Source: Dryocosmus kuriphilus
Lineage: Eukaryota > Arthropoda > Insecta > Hymenoptera > Cynipidae
Assembly (NCBI GenBank): GCA_038277395.1
Contig: CM076193.1
Location: forward strand, 178,550,469-178,614,468
Reading direction: 5' to 3'
Length of the DNA: 64,000 bases
The translations under genes were made by a program, and so were the position numbers. Below the pieces are notes generated by a model. That model had not been told where the DNA came from. It ran no database searches and saw only the letters and a program-made list of their open reading frames with translations. This document shows positions 22,070 through 32,660 of this stretch, piece after piece. Numbering within the stretch: the first letter of the stretch is position 1; every line of letters begins with the position of its first letter.

Positions 22070-22830
22070 CCTGCTTAATTAGATATGTCCAATCGGTCTT
22101 GATATCTAGAGATATATCCATATATGGGAGATGAAACCGTACTGCTTATCCCTTCTTAGATATAAAAGTGTTCCGTAGTGTTGGTTCTAAGAGGCGGATC
22201 TAATTCAATCAGGGTTGCTGATTAGATGGTACGTCCATATATGGGAGCTGACGTAGTAATCAAATGCACTGGTCAACCATTCTTAGAGTTAAGGGGAAGA
22301 GTAGTGTTCGTGGTAGAGGGAGATCTAATTTGTTCAGATATGCACGTGTTTTCTATTACGACGCGCCCGTATCCTTCATTATTTAGTACCTTGTGCCAGT
22401 TTCTTTATTTAGGGTAGAAGGTGAGGATTTATTAGATTCTCCCAATTTAGGCAATGAGGTGCGATGTCAACCTTATGGATATTAATGTGAAGATTTCTCC
22501 AAATCGTCAGCTCGTCGTAAACGAGGGTTGTAAATGATAGTAATGAGCTGCAAGCGTAATGTAGTTGCTTAAAAGTTTAGGTGGGCCCGTAGTAATAAAT
22601 GTCACTTATATTTAGTTGGTATTGGTTCCCAGGCTAAGAATACTAAGTCTTTAGAAATATCAATCGTATCCAGATTGCGAAATACGGGTTCTGTCAGATG
22701 TTAGAGTTATATAATGTTCTTGAATTTAATATACTCGTCTAATGATACATAAATATTGTCAATTGTTTATTGTTTATTATGGTCGCGGGTCGTGATAATG
22801 GTATCCATTATTCATTTTTGGAAGTCTAAT
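22070..22830. repeat. Duplicated noncoding segment with ~125-bp internal tandem repeat
   Basis: Collinear with 58,010-58,950. The motif CCTTCTTAGA/CATTCTTAGA recurs at about 22,150 and 22,277 (period ~127), each followed by GTAGTGTT and AGATCTAATT-like stretches. Open frames here are short and not shared intact with the partner, so I see no gene. Confidence 0.65.
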
Positions 22831-22949
22831 TACATCAGCTCATACACTTAATTTTTCTGCGCAGTTTATAGTATCATAATGTAAATATTAGTAGGGCTTC
22901 TAATCAGAGGCCTTGGGTCGACTTAGCAATACTGGTTAAAAACATAAAA

Positions 22950-24225
22950 TAACGCAATTCTTTAACATTTTTAACTTTAAGGAAATAATTAAAAGGTAAT
23001 ATAGTAATGCTTGTATAAATGTATATATTACATCACCACCATTGATCTTTGTACAAGTCACTGCTACAAAAGAGGAGAAAAAGAACTAATTATTTAGGTT
23101 TCTATGTAAAATTAGAAGACACATTTTATGTTTCTGATATACTGAAGTATCAGTATCAATATATGCAAAGAGTGTGACTACGAAAACGTTTTTGTATCAC
23201 AAGAATTAATAATTATGTTTCGAAATTACGTTTCTTGAAATTATTGCCGTCAAAATTATATTCTGGTTTTATAGTTAAAAGCGCAAAATAGCGCTATTGT
23301 TTAACAATAATAATATAATAATACGTCCCAAGCATTGACTCTTTTACAAGTCACTGCCTCAAAAGAACATGACTTTATGAAATAATTTTTTTACTATAAG
23401 AATGAATGTTCCAAAATTATGTTTCTTCAAATTATTTCCTTCAAAATTATATTCTGCCTTTTTAGTTAAAAGCGTTAATTGACACGATTTTTTCATATTT
23501 TTTATTTTATGGGAATAATTCAAATATAATATTCTAAGGCTTCTAAATATACTATGTCACCAGCATTGAATTTTTTGCTAATCAATGCTTTAAAAGAGAA
23601 AGAAAAGAATTATTTACACAGTTTTCTAAATATAACTAGAAGATACATTTTATATTCATAATACTCTGAACTGTAACTATCAGTATGTGCAAAGTTATAT
23701 GAATTTATGAAATCATTTTTGTATTATAAGAATTACTAATTATGTTTCAAAATTTATTTCTTCAATTTATTTGCTTCAAAATTATATTCTGGTTTTATAG
23801 ATAAAAGAGTAAAATAACATGATTCTTTAACATTTTTAAGTTTATTGAAATAATTGTAAGGTAATATTGTAATGCTTGTAAATATACTACGTCACAACCA
23901 TTGACTCATTTAAGAGTCACTGCTTCCCAAGGGGAAAAAGAGAATTATTTTTGCAGTTTGCTAAATAAAACTAGAAGATACATTTTATATTCATGATACA
24001 CTGAACTATTATCATTAATACATGTAAGGAATATGATTTTATAAAATCACTTTTGTATTACAAGAATTACTAACTATGTTTCAAATCATGTTTCATAAAA
24101 TTATTTCCTTCAAAATTATCTTCTGGTTATATAGTTCAAAGCGTAAAATAACGCGATTGTTTAAAATTTTCAACTTTATTGGAATAATTAGAAGGTAATA
24201 TTGTAATATATATATATATATATAG
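22950..24225. repeat. Tandem array of a ~340-bp AT-rich repeat
   Basis: About four diverged units. Landmarks in each are AAGTCACTGC, a purine-rich AAAGAGAA block, TAAAACTAGAAGATACATTTT, TATGTTTCAAAATT, TTATTTCCTTCAAAATTAT and AGTTAAAAGCG. Starts near 23,055, 23,348, 23,578 and 23,915 show unequal spacing from internal deletions. Single units occur at 15,600, 47,530-47,864 and 52,737-52,870. Confidence 0.8.
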
Positions 24226-24834
24226 ATGGGTGTAATTCCGAAAAGGACATATGTCCGATTTTCTTCGGGCTCCGTGTACTTATGTATTTTGACGCGCTGA
24301 TTACGAATATGATAGTGAAAATTGGCGACTAGTCGATTTTCATGGTAAAAACCATGAAAACCCCATAAAAATCATGGTTTTTTTGCGTTTATCTCAGCTA
24401 ATATGCAAAATAAAAAAAAATGTTTCAAATAAAAGTTGTAGATCTCATTAAAAACACACTTTTTTCATTACATACATTTTTTCCTACGAGTGATAGTTTT
24501 CGAGAAAATCAGCGATATATCGATTTTTCACGTTAAAAATTGTATAAAATACGTGAATTCATAACTCCATTAGTTTCGGCTTGGTGCCTACTGACACTCT
24601 TCACCGCGAGAAGGTTGGAGTTCTTTGAAGAGCATATTTTTTTAGATTTTTGTAGTTTTTATTTATTTTTTTTTAATTTTTAAATATTTTTAACGTTTTT
24701 TTGTTAATTTTTTTTTCTGTTCTTTATTGTAAATAAACAACATGTTTATTTGTCCTTTCCCGGATAGCAAATTTTAATGTCGCGAATCAGTTGAAGAAAT
24801 GATCAGTATTTCGTTTTTAGATGCGACGCCGCCA

Positions 24835-25680
24835 CTAGAATTCAGAAAGGTGATCGGCTAAGTTATTTTTTTTGACTCCACCTCGAGACAAAAATCGACG
24901 CATCCAACGCCAGGAGGATTCAACATTTTGCGTGTGTGCCCCGGTATCGCTGTTTACAAATTCTTCGGAATGATTCACAGTTTTATGCACATAACCATAG
25001 TTCTTTAAATCGATGTAGCCCTTCCAGCAATCAGTGTGGATTTCACTGCCGGCAGCTACATGCTTTTGTATCAAAGCTATTAGGGTGTTTTTATCCCTTT
25101 TGTTATCAGGGCAAATTTCTAACCTATAATTATGTGCATGTCCGCGGTGAGTCATTCCTAAGATCCAGGAACCTTCCACAACACGCCCTCTTTCGTACTT
25201 TCGACGACCTATTTTGCACTCATCTATTTCAATAATTTCGCCAATACCCTCAATCTGACCTTCCGCCTCAAATGTTTGGTCGAGAGCAACCATACACACT
25301 TCTCTACAGAAGGAAAACCGATCTGAGACAGTTTCCGTAGATACTTGTTGATCATCAATGATACTGCACTCTCGAATGGTCAGATTAAAATTCAAGTTTA
25401 TTGCAAAGCTGTATGTTATCAGCATACAAGCTGCCGCAGAAATGTGGCATCTTTCAAACCACGTGTCTTCTGCTACCGTAAAACTATGATTGTACTTACC
25501 GTATTTTTGGCAAATAAATTTACCACACGTTAGGTACATTTCGGAGGCTTTTAGTGTTTTCTTGTGTTTCAAACAGTACCTTTCACGTGGAATAAGTTCC
25601 ACTTCACGTAACCACTCGAGGGGTTTTTCCCGACTTTGAAAAATTGTGCCCAATTTAAAAATATTATACTTTGTGTCCAT
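24835..25680 (-). CDS. Merlin / ISXO2-like transposase
   Basis: Uninterrupted 281-residue protein starting MDTKYNIFKLG. The N-terminal third has a Cys-rich zinc-binding-like stretch (C36, C52, C57) recalling IS1595/Merlin transposases. The ISXO2-like DDE domain follows: EIIEIDECKIGRRKYERGRV with catalytic D153, GSEIHTDCWKGYIDL with D217, TVNHS, TGAHTQNVESSWRWMRR with E254. All three catalytic residues and the expected spacing are present, and length is normal for Merlin. The enzyme would cut and rejoin at the terminal inverted repeats. No stop or frameshift is visible, so this copy could be functional. The ATG at 25,680 follows a T-rich run on the plus strand and is the natural start. Confidence 0.92.
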   Translation of the reverse strand: MDTKYNIFKLGTIFQSREKPLEWLREVELIPRERYCLKHKKTLKASEMYLTCGKFICQKYGKYNHSFTVAEDTWFERCHISAAACMLITYSFAINLNFNLTIRECSIIDDQQVSTETVSDRFSFCREVCMVALDQTFEAEGQIEGIGEIIEIDECKIGRRKYERGRVVEGSWILGMTHRGHAHNYRLEICPDNKRDKNTLIALIQKHVAAGSEIHTDCWKGYIDLKNYGYVHKTVNHSEEFVNSDTGAHTQNVESSWRWMRRFLSRGGVKKNNLADHLSEF

Positions 25681-25839
25681 ACTTTTTTTTTTTTTTTATT
25701 TAGACGCCAACGACAAGTAAACAACGATTGTAAATTATGTATCGTGAATAAATGCTACTACAGAGAGAGATTTCTAATACGATGCGACAAGAAAGAATAA
25801 CGTTATTGCGAGTAACGTTCGCTGCCGAGCTGTTTCTCT

Positions 25840-25993
25840 TAATGGAGGTAGCGCTACTCCCACTCAAAGTTTTTCATCTGAGTGGGGATAATGATACTCC
25901 CACTCCAAGTTAGTCCTCTGAGTGGGGGTAGCACTACTCCCACTCCAAGTTATTCCTCTGAGTGGGGGTAGCGCTACTCCCACTCCAATTTTT
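25840..25993. repeat. 40-bp tandem repeat in Merlin
   Basis: Four copies of a 40-bp unit built on GAGTGGGGGTAGC, CTACTCCCACTCC and AAGTTATTCCTCT. The unit contains the self-complementary pair GGGGTAG / CTACTCCC. Confidence 0.9.
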
Positions 25994-25999
25994 TTCTCG

Positions 26000-26475
26000 G
26001 ACCACTTTTCTCTACCATTCCTTTTACCACTTCCCTTTACCATTCCTTTTATCATTCCCTTTGCCATCCTCTTTACTATTCCCTTTACCATTCCCTTTGC
26101 CATTCCTTTTACCATTCCTTTTGCCATTTCCCTTTACCATTTCCTTTCACCATACCCTTTGCTATTCCCTTTACCATTCTTTCTACTATTCCCTTTGCCA
26201 TTTCTCTTTGCCATTCCCTTAACCACTTTCCTTTAACATTCCCCTTTACCATTCCCTTTACCATTCCTCTTGCCATTTCCTTTACCATTCCCTTTGCCAT
26301 TCCCTTTGCCATTCCCCTTTGCCATCTCTCTTTGCCATTCCCTTAACCATTTTCCTTTAACATTCCCCTTTACCATTCCCTTTACCATTCCTTTTACCTT
26401 TTCCCTTTACCCTTCCCTTTGCCATTTCCCTTAACCATTCCCTTTACCATTTCCCTTTGCCATTTCCTTACCCTT
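26000..26475. repeat. CCATTCCCTTTA short tandem repeat in Merlin
   Basis: Irregular array of 11-13-bp units CCATTCCCTTTA / CCATTCCCTTTG. Traces recur at 27,455-27,535 between two terminal-repeat copies. Reading frames here (KGMVKGMAKG-like on the minus strand) are repeat artefacts. Confidence 0.9.
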
Positions 26476-26488
26476 TCCGGGTGAACCC

Positions 26489-27150
26489 CTTTTCCAGCGC
26501 CGTGGGGGGAGGCACCCCTGTGACTGGTTACAAAAATAATGTAAAGCCGTACCCCTACCCCTTTTCCAGCGCCGTGTGGGCGGCGGGAAAGCGCCCCTGT
26601 GACTGGTCACAAAATAATGTAAGGTCGTACCCCTCCCCATTTTCCAGCGCCGTGGGGGGGACACCCCTGTGACTGGTCACAAAAAGAATGTAAAGCCGTC
26701 CCCCTACCCCTTTTCCAGCGCCGTGTGGGGGGCGGGAAGGCACCCCTGTGACTGGTCCCAAAAATAATTTAAGGTCGTACACCTACCCCTTTTCCAGCGC
26801 CGTGTGGGGGGGCGGGAAGGAACCCCTGTGATTGGTCTCAAAAAGAATGTGAGGCCGTACCCCCACCCCTTTTCCAGCGCCATGTGGGGGGCGGGAACAC
26901 ACCCCTGTGACTGGTCACAAAAAGAATGTAAGGTCGTACCCCTACCCCTTTTCCAGCGCCGTGTGGGGGGCGGGAAGGCACCCCTGTGACTGGTCACAAG
27001 AATAATGTAAGGTCGTACCCCTACGCCTTTTCCAGCGCCGTGTGGGGGGCGGGAAGGCACCCCTGCGACTAGTCACAAAAAAAAGGTAAGGCTGTACCCC
27101 ACCCCTTTTCCAGCGCCGTGGGGGGCACCCTTGTGACTGGTCACAAAGAT
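26489..27150. repeat. ~79-bp GC-rich tandem repeat in Merlin
   Basis: Nine copies starting at TTTTCCAGCGCC near 26,489, 26,561, 26,640, 26,711, 26,790, 26,870, 26,949, 27,028 and 27,106. Spacing is 71-80 bp. Each has GGGGGGCGGGAAGGCACCCC-like and GTGACTGGTCAC blocks. The perfect palindrome GTGACTGGTCAC is interrupted only at its centre. Long open frames on both strands are compositional. Confidence 0.92.
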
Positions 27151-27445
27151 CGGTGTACTACTGATTTTCTGGGAAACTGTCGTTCCTATAAAAAAATGCT
27201 TCAAACATAAAATGTGTATTGCGATGGGATCTACAACTTTTGTTGGAAACATTTTTCCAAAAATTTTGAACCTTTACTGAGATAAATGCAAAAAAAACCA
27301 TGATTTTTATGGGTTTTTTATATTTTTCACCATGAAAATCAAATTTGCGCCAATTTTCACTATCATATTCGTAATCAGCACGTCAAAATACATAAGCATG
27401 CGGAGCGCGAAAAAAATAGGAGGTACACCCTTTTGAAAAAAATCG
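27150..27445. repeat. Second, diverged Merlin right-terminal copy
   Basis: Same order and orientation of motifs as the terminal repeat at 27,550-27,879: ATCTACAACTTTTGTT, ACCATGATTTTTATGGG, CACCATGAAAATC, CACTATCATATTCGTAATCAG, CGTCAAAATACATAAG. The element thus carries two right-end-like blocks separated by CCATTCCCTTT repeats. Confidence 0.75.
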
Positions 27446-27949
27446 GAGGTCCACCCTTTTACCATTTCTCTTTACCATTTTCTTTAACCATTCCCTTTGC
27501 CATTTCCCTTTAATATTTCGTTTACCATTCCATGCAGTCAGAATGTGAAGAAGCATGGTTTATGGGTGTTTTAATAATAAAAATCGATATATCGTTGATT
27601 TTCTCGAAAACTATCACTCGTGCGGAAAAATGTTTTAAATAAAAAAAAGTGTGTTTCGACGAAATCTACAACTTTTATTTGAAATATTTTTTGTTCTTTT
27701 GCATATTAGCTGAAATAAACGCAAAAAAAACATGATTTTTATGGGGTTTTCATGGTTTTTACCATGAAAATCGACTAGTCGCCAATTTTCACTATCATAT
27801 TCGTAATCAGCGCGTCAAAATACATAAGTACACGGGGCCTGAAGAAAATCGGACATATGCCCTTTTCGGAAGTATATCCAAAATATATAACACAAAAGCT
27901 TTAGGATTTTTTCCTGGCTATTGAAACTCGACCTCGTTTTTACCTTTAA

Positions 27950-28500
27950 CGTGACCTTGAAGGTCATATCAAGGTCAAATTCAATTTTTTAAATGAGAAG
28001 CCCCATTTTTTGTTGCGGATGTGAAAAGAGCACGAAATTCTACGTTGAAGTATGACCCCGACCATGTCCTTGACCGTGTACTTCAAGGTCATTCGAAGGT
28101 CAAACTTGTTCTTTCAAATGGGAACCCCTTTAAATTTTTTAAATTGGAAGCCCCATTTTTCATTGCGGATTTGGAAAGAGCAGGAAATTTTACGTTCAAG
28201 TGTGACCTTGGCCATGACCTTCCAGGTCACTCAAAGGTGAAACTTGTTTTTCTCAAATGGTAAACCCTATTTTTCATTGTGGGTGTGGAAGGAGCAGGAA
28301 ATTTTATCTTCAAGTTCAACCTTGACAATGACCTTCGAGGCCATTCCAAGGACACACTTGTTTTTTCAAGAGGGAACTCTCATTTTTTATTGCGGATTTG
28401 GAAAGAGCAGGAAATTTTACTTTCAAGTGTGACTTTATCCATATTCATGTTCTTGGCCTTGAACCGAGCTTTCAAGGTCTTTTTAAAAAGAGTTTTTCAA
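27950..28500. repeat. Left inverted arm, ~115-bp sub-repeats with AAGGTCA motifs
   Basis: Five to six sub-repeats. Each carries a TTGCGGAT-TGGAAAGAGCA-like block and TGACCTT/AAGGTCA motifs, several in the context TCAAGGTCA. The right arm (30,230-30,800) is the reverse complement of the same array. Confidence 0.8.
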
Positions 28501-28792
28501 GGATTTTGAAAAATTCCGTCCACTGTATGGTACCTTCTAGCGATCCCAGTCAGTTAGGGCAAGGCTAACGATACCGGCCAATTGAGGCAAGGCTAACGAT
28601 CCCAGTCAGCTAATGCAACGAAATGGTCCGTCCAGTTAAGACAAGGCTAACGATCCCGACCAGTTAGGCAAGGCTTACAACCTGTATTCACAATGTTCTG
28701 AACCAAAATTCCTAGACGGGCATAAAAATTTTCTATCGCACTCATTATCATATCAGGTGTAATATCAACGCAAGCATTGCCTATTTTTTATC

Positions 28793-29743
28793 TTAGATCA
28801 TCCTAATCTCGTGTGTATTAGTAAAGTACACTCTATTTTTTATGTAGCACCAAAGAAAAAAGTCAAGTGGAGTCAGATCACGGGACCTGGCTGGCCAGTC
28901 AATAGTTCCTCTGGGATCTATCCAACGATTACTAAATACTACGTCTAGGTAGTTTCTCACAATCACCTGAAAATGAGCAAGTGCGCCATCATGCTGGCAC
29001 CAAACCTCATTAGATTCATCACCAACTATTTCTTGAATCGCTGGGACTATTTGCTCCTGCAGTATTTCCAAATATCTTGGTCCATCTAAATTTCCGTCTA
29101 TGAAAAAGCGTCCAACTATTCGATCCCTAGACATACTGACCCAAACATTCAATTTTTTCGGGTATTGCGTGTGATTTTCTCGTAGTCAATGAGGATTTTC
29201 ATTGCTTCAATATCTGCAATTGTGGCTATTGACGTCACCGTTAAGCTGAAATGTTGATTCGTCTGAAAAAACAAGGAGCGATTGAAAATTAGGATTCTGA
29301 ACATTTCTTTCCATCATGTTCTCACAAAATTTAATTCGGCGGTCAAAATCATCTTTATTTATTTCTTGATGAAGGTGTATTTTATAAGGGTGAAGTTTAA
29401 GGATATTTAAATTCCTAAAAATTGAAACTCGATTAATTTGAAGCTGTTGAAAGGCCTTCCTAAGGATTAAATGCTGATCATCGACAAAATACTGGGCCAC
29501 TTCCATTTGGCGTTCTTCCGAAGTTTCAGTTTTCAGCGTTCCAGATTTTGGACGGTTCTTATTAGTCCCAGTTTCTTCAAATCTCCGGATAGTTTTAGAG
29601 ACTGTGGATTTGCTAATTCCTGTTAAGACTTCTCGAGACGTTTCATTAAATCACTGCACTACTTCGTCATGCGACCTGCATCTGTCACCCTAATCACTCA
29701 TCATTAATAAAGAAACTGTCTCTTGTTCTGCTAGAGAAGCCAT
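28793..29743 (-). pseudogene. mariner-like transposase (DUF4817-type relatives), four stops
   Basis: Starts ATG at 29,743 (MASLAEQETVSLLMMSD then stop) and ends at 28,793. Order: N-terminal helix region with SKSTVSKTIRRFEETG; AFQQLQINRVSIFRNLNILK; SLLVFSDESTFQLNG (first Asp); NVWVSMSRDRIVGRFFIDG; VWCQHDGALAHF (second Asp); TIDWPARSRDLTPLDFFLW (third Asp), about 34 residues after the second. The catalytic triad is intact, but in-frame stops lie after MMSD, after EVVQ, after HNCRY and after ENPH. At least two of these look like Trp TGG changed to TGA. It is dead but only mildly decayed. Confidence 0.88.
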
Positions 29744-30229
29744 GATGAAAGAAAGAAAGGAATAAAATGACAAATTTCAAAGACTCCCAGAAAGAACTAT
29801 TAAGAAACAGCATTTGCGTCCACTAAAAAAGGAACTCGACTAACTATTCTGAAGAGGACTGTTAGAGGTGCTAAGGCAACGAAGGTAACTGTTTTTCGAA
29901 TAACGTAAAAAGGAGTATTGAAAAGCAGCAACCGCGTCAAAAAAATAAACTCCACTACCTATCCTGAAAAAAACTGTTAGTGAGGCCAAAGCAGCAAAAG
30001 TATCTGTTTTTTATTTATCCTCAGAAGGCATACTTTAGAGCACTTGCAACGGTTGGTGGACAAAATTTTCAAAGAATCGACCAATTTACGCCAAATTTGG
30101 TGTAAAACTGGGACTAATAAGAATCGTCAAAAATCTGACTGGGATCGATCGAAGGTACCCTATTGTGGCTGGAATTTTTCAAAATTCTTGAAAGAATCTT
30201 CTTTGAATGACCTTGAAAGCCTGGTTCAA

Positions 30230-30815
30230 CGCCAAGAGAATGATTATGGATAAAGTCACACTTGAAGGTGAAATTTCCTGCTCTTTTCAAATCCGAAAAG
30301 AAAATGGGGGTTCCCGTTTGAAAAAACAAGTTTGACCTTGGAATGACCTTGAAGGTGATGGTTGAGGGTTAAAATTGAAGATAAAATTTCATGCTCTTTC
30401 CACATCCACAATCAAAAGTAGGGGTTCCCATTTGAAAAAACAAGTTTGACCTTGGAATGTTCTTGAAGGTAATGGTCAAGGACATTGTGGAGGTCATGCT
30501 TGAACGTAGAATTTCCTGCTCTCTCCAAATAATCAATAAAAAACGGTACTTCCCATTTCAAAAATTGAAAGGGGTTCCCATTTGAAAAAACATGTTTGAG
30601 CTTGGAATGACCTTGAATATCTTGATCAATGACATGGTCAAGGTCATACTTGAACGTAAAATTTCCTGCTCTTTCCAAATCCGCAATAAAAAATGGGGCT
30701 TCCCATTTAAAAAATTGAATTTTACCTTGAAATGACCTCAAGGTCATGTTCAAGGTCAAACCGAGATCGCTATTGAATAGCCAGGGAAAAATACCCAAAC
30801 TTCTGTATTTAATAT
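30230..30815. repeat. Right inverted arm of the mariner-like element
   Basis: Reverse complement of 27,900-28,500, in ~115-bp sub-repeats with CAAGTTTGACCTTGGAATGA-like blocks. Confidence 0.8.
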
Positions 30816-31708
30816 TTTTAAAAGAAAATGCATTCCTGATGAGTTATTCACGGGTTTCCAAACTTTTGTGCCACCCTGTATACAGGGTGTCTTTTTTTTT
30901 AACTTGAGACATCGAAATATCTCAAAAAATACGCATCATATGAAAAAAATATCTATAATAAGAACTTTTTATTTTCGAGGGGGAAAAACGATTTTTAAAA
31001 AATTTACCATACCCCATCCCCCCAGGAGGCAGGGGTGGGGGTAACATTGTGATTTCAAACGGCAATCCCAATTTTTTATCACAGATTCAGATTCTCGTTT
31101 ATGAAATACGTAAGTTTTATTCGAAAAATTTTTTTCGATTCATGATAGATGTCGCTGAAATTGCAAAAAATGAATTTGTTGACACTACTTTCAGCTCTAC
31201 CCAGAAATAACGACGCGGACTTAGTAGTTGCCTATTCCCTTCGGGGGGCTTAATTTCGGTGAGTCCCCTTACTTCTCACCATCGGAGTGCTTGATTTCGG
31301 TGAGTCCCCTCGCCTCTCACCATCGGGGTGCTTGAACTTTCGGCAACGGGACAGTAAAAGTAATAAAACTGTAGAAAACCTTTCCCGAATGCAGTTGGTT
31401 CTCGGCAGCCGATTTTGGATTTAGACATTACATATCATCGAGTGTTCACTGTCCACAATCCTCGACGTCATTCCAGCCGAGCGATAACCGCGTCTGTCCG
31501 TGATTAGCGTTTATTAATTTGGTGGGTTGATTGTGTTCATTTCATTTGTGTGTGTTGGTTGCGTTCATTTCATTTGTGTGCGCTGGTTGCGTTCATTTCA
31601 GTTGGTCGTTATTAATGCTTCCTTTTGGGTTATTGCTGTTGGTCACGTTCGATTGAGTTGGTTTGGGTGTCGCTGTATTCCCTCATAACCTTACTTCATT
31701 ACTTTACA

Positions 31709-32020
31709 ATGGAAATTCTATCTCAGCAGCAGAAGATTGAAATGATTCTCATTTATGGAGAAAATGGCAGGAACATCAATGATGCTCTCATGCTTTATGC
31801 TCAACTATTTCCAGGAAGTGTTCCTTCACGCGCTTCTTTTTACCGGGTTGTCCAAAGCTTCATCACTGACGGAAGTGTAAAACCGAAAAAAAGGAAGTGT
31901 CGAGTAACAGTTACTGGAGTTGATAATGAAATCACAATTTTAGCTGCAGTCACTCATGACCCTCATGTTAGTATTCGACAACTAAGCCGCGATTCAAGAG
32001 TGTCTCTATCCAGTGTCAAG
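31709..32020 (+). pseudogene. Transposase N-terminal helix-turn-helix fragment
   Basis: Frame starting MEILSQQQKIEMILIYGENG, then NINDALMLYAQLFPGSVP, RASFYRVVQSF, a basic KPKKRKC stretch and HDPHVSIRQLSRDS, ending at VSLSSVKH. This matches the DUF4817-type DNA-binding head of insect mariner-like transposases. At about 32,020 the coding runs straight into the terminal repeat, so the catalytic domain is absent. It probably formed by internal deletion, leaving a nonautonomous element that retains a DNA-binding head. The frame continues artificially to 32,215. Confidence 0.75.
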
Positions 32021-32161
32021 CACCCCGATGGTGAAAGGCGAGGGGAATCACCGAAATCAAGCACCTCGATGGTGAGAGGTGAGGGGACATCAGCGCCGAA
32101 TCTAGTCTTCGATCAGGGTAGAGCGAGATTGTCTTTCGGCGCCCTTTTGCATGGATATTGG

Positions 32162-32178
32162 ACCCCCCCCCCCCCCCC
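32162..32178. repeat. Poly-C run
   Basis: About 15 consecutive C next to the hAT left terminus. Possible length error in the assembly. Confidence 0.8.
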
Positions 32179-32660
32179 TTACTCGATCACTGAAAACCGC
32201 AAGTCATTTTCTTAGAACCCTAAAACTTTTATATAAAAGTTAAATAAACAACAATTCCCACATTTTCAAAAATGAACTTTTACTGCAAATATCAACATTT
32301 ATGGAATTCTAATTAAATTAAGTAGTTCTGATATATAATACTCTTGTATTCTTCTGCTGCTTTTTTAACAATGAGAAAGCTCTCTGCTATATAATTAAAT
32401 CAGTATTTGGTATTAATTTCAATAAGTCAATAAAATAATAAAATATGATACCTATGTAGGTTATAGGCATTGTAATAAATAATTAAAGTAAAACATTATA
32501 TTGCATTCGTTATGCGTCGATATATAGATTTAGATTATACAAAATTTACCTTTCTGGCTTTTGCACTAGCAAATTTCGAAATTATATTATCTTTAGGTAT
32601 GGATTGAGTAATATCATTTTCAATCGATAAAAATGCCAAGTTTGACATTTTCTCCTGAGC

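Larger units (their letters stand above)
10235..22830 (+). repeat. Left block of a segmental duplication (partner 53,245-58,960)
   Basis: Collinear, same-orientation matches to the right block: 10,235-10,970 with 53,260-54,000; 11,330-12,130 with 54,005-54,830; 13,585-13,700 with 54,835-54,955; 15,840-16,300 with 55,255-55,715; 17,455-17,860 with 57,455-57,865; 22,070-22,830 with 58,010-58,950. The left block is inflated by mariner, Tc1-like and hAT insertions and by intronic elements. The right block carries its own indels. Confidence 0.85.
24228..27879 (-). mobile_element. Merlin DNA transposon with intact transposase and internal arrays
   Basis: Inverted terminal regions of ~330 bp (24,228-24,560 and 27,550-27,879) pair outward ends of the form GG-T-TA-TTCCGAAAAGG, then CATATGTCCGATTTTCTTC. 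Shared inner motifs include GATAGTTTTCGAGAAAATC and ATCGATATATCG. The transposase is at 24,835-25,680 on the minus strand. About 2 kb of tandem repeats fill the part between the transposase 5' end and the right terminal repeat. I could not establish a convincing 8-9 bp target duplication in the AT-rich flanks. Confidence 0.85.
27881..30885 (-). mobile_element. mariner-like element with long repeat-rich inverted ends
   Basis: Inverted arms of ~550-600 bp (27,890-28,500 and 30,230-30,815) each consist of ~115-bp sub-repeats with GGAAAGAGCAGGAAATTTTA and AAGGTCA/TGACCTT motifs. The transposase pseudogene is between them. The right end reaches GCCACCCTGTATA at about 30,870-30,885, a terminus common in insect mariner-like elements. 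The left end abuts the Merlin element and lacks that terminus. Confidence 0.72.

Noticed and set aside
22226..22417. 63-codon frame in the duplicated tail
   Set aside because: The paralogous sequence at 58,150-58,350 does not keep the frame open.
25864..26312. Open frames with repeated KGMVKGMAKG or FTIPFAIP peptides
   Set aside because: Translation of the CCATTCCCTTT tandem repeat; no start context or conservation.
26431..27060. Long open frames on both strands with repeated PPTRRWKRGRG-type peptides
   Set aside because: They follow the ~79-bp tandem repeat, occur on both strands and shift frame between units, so they are composition artefacts.
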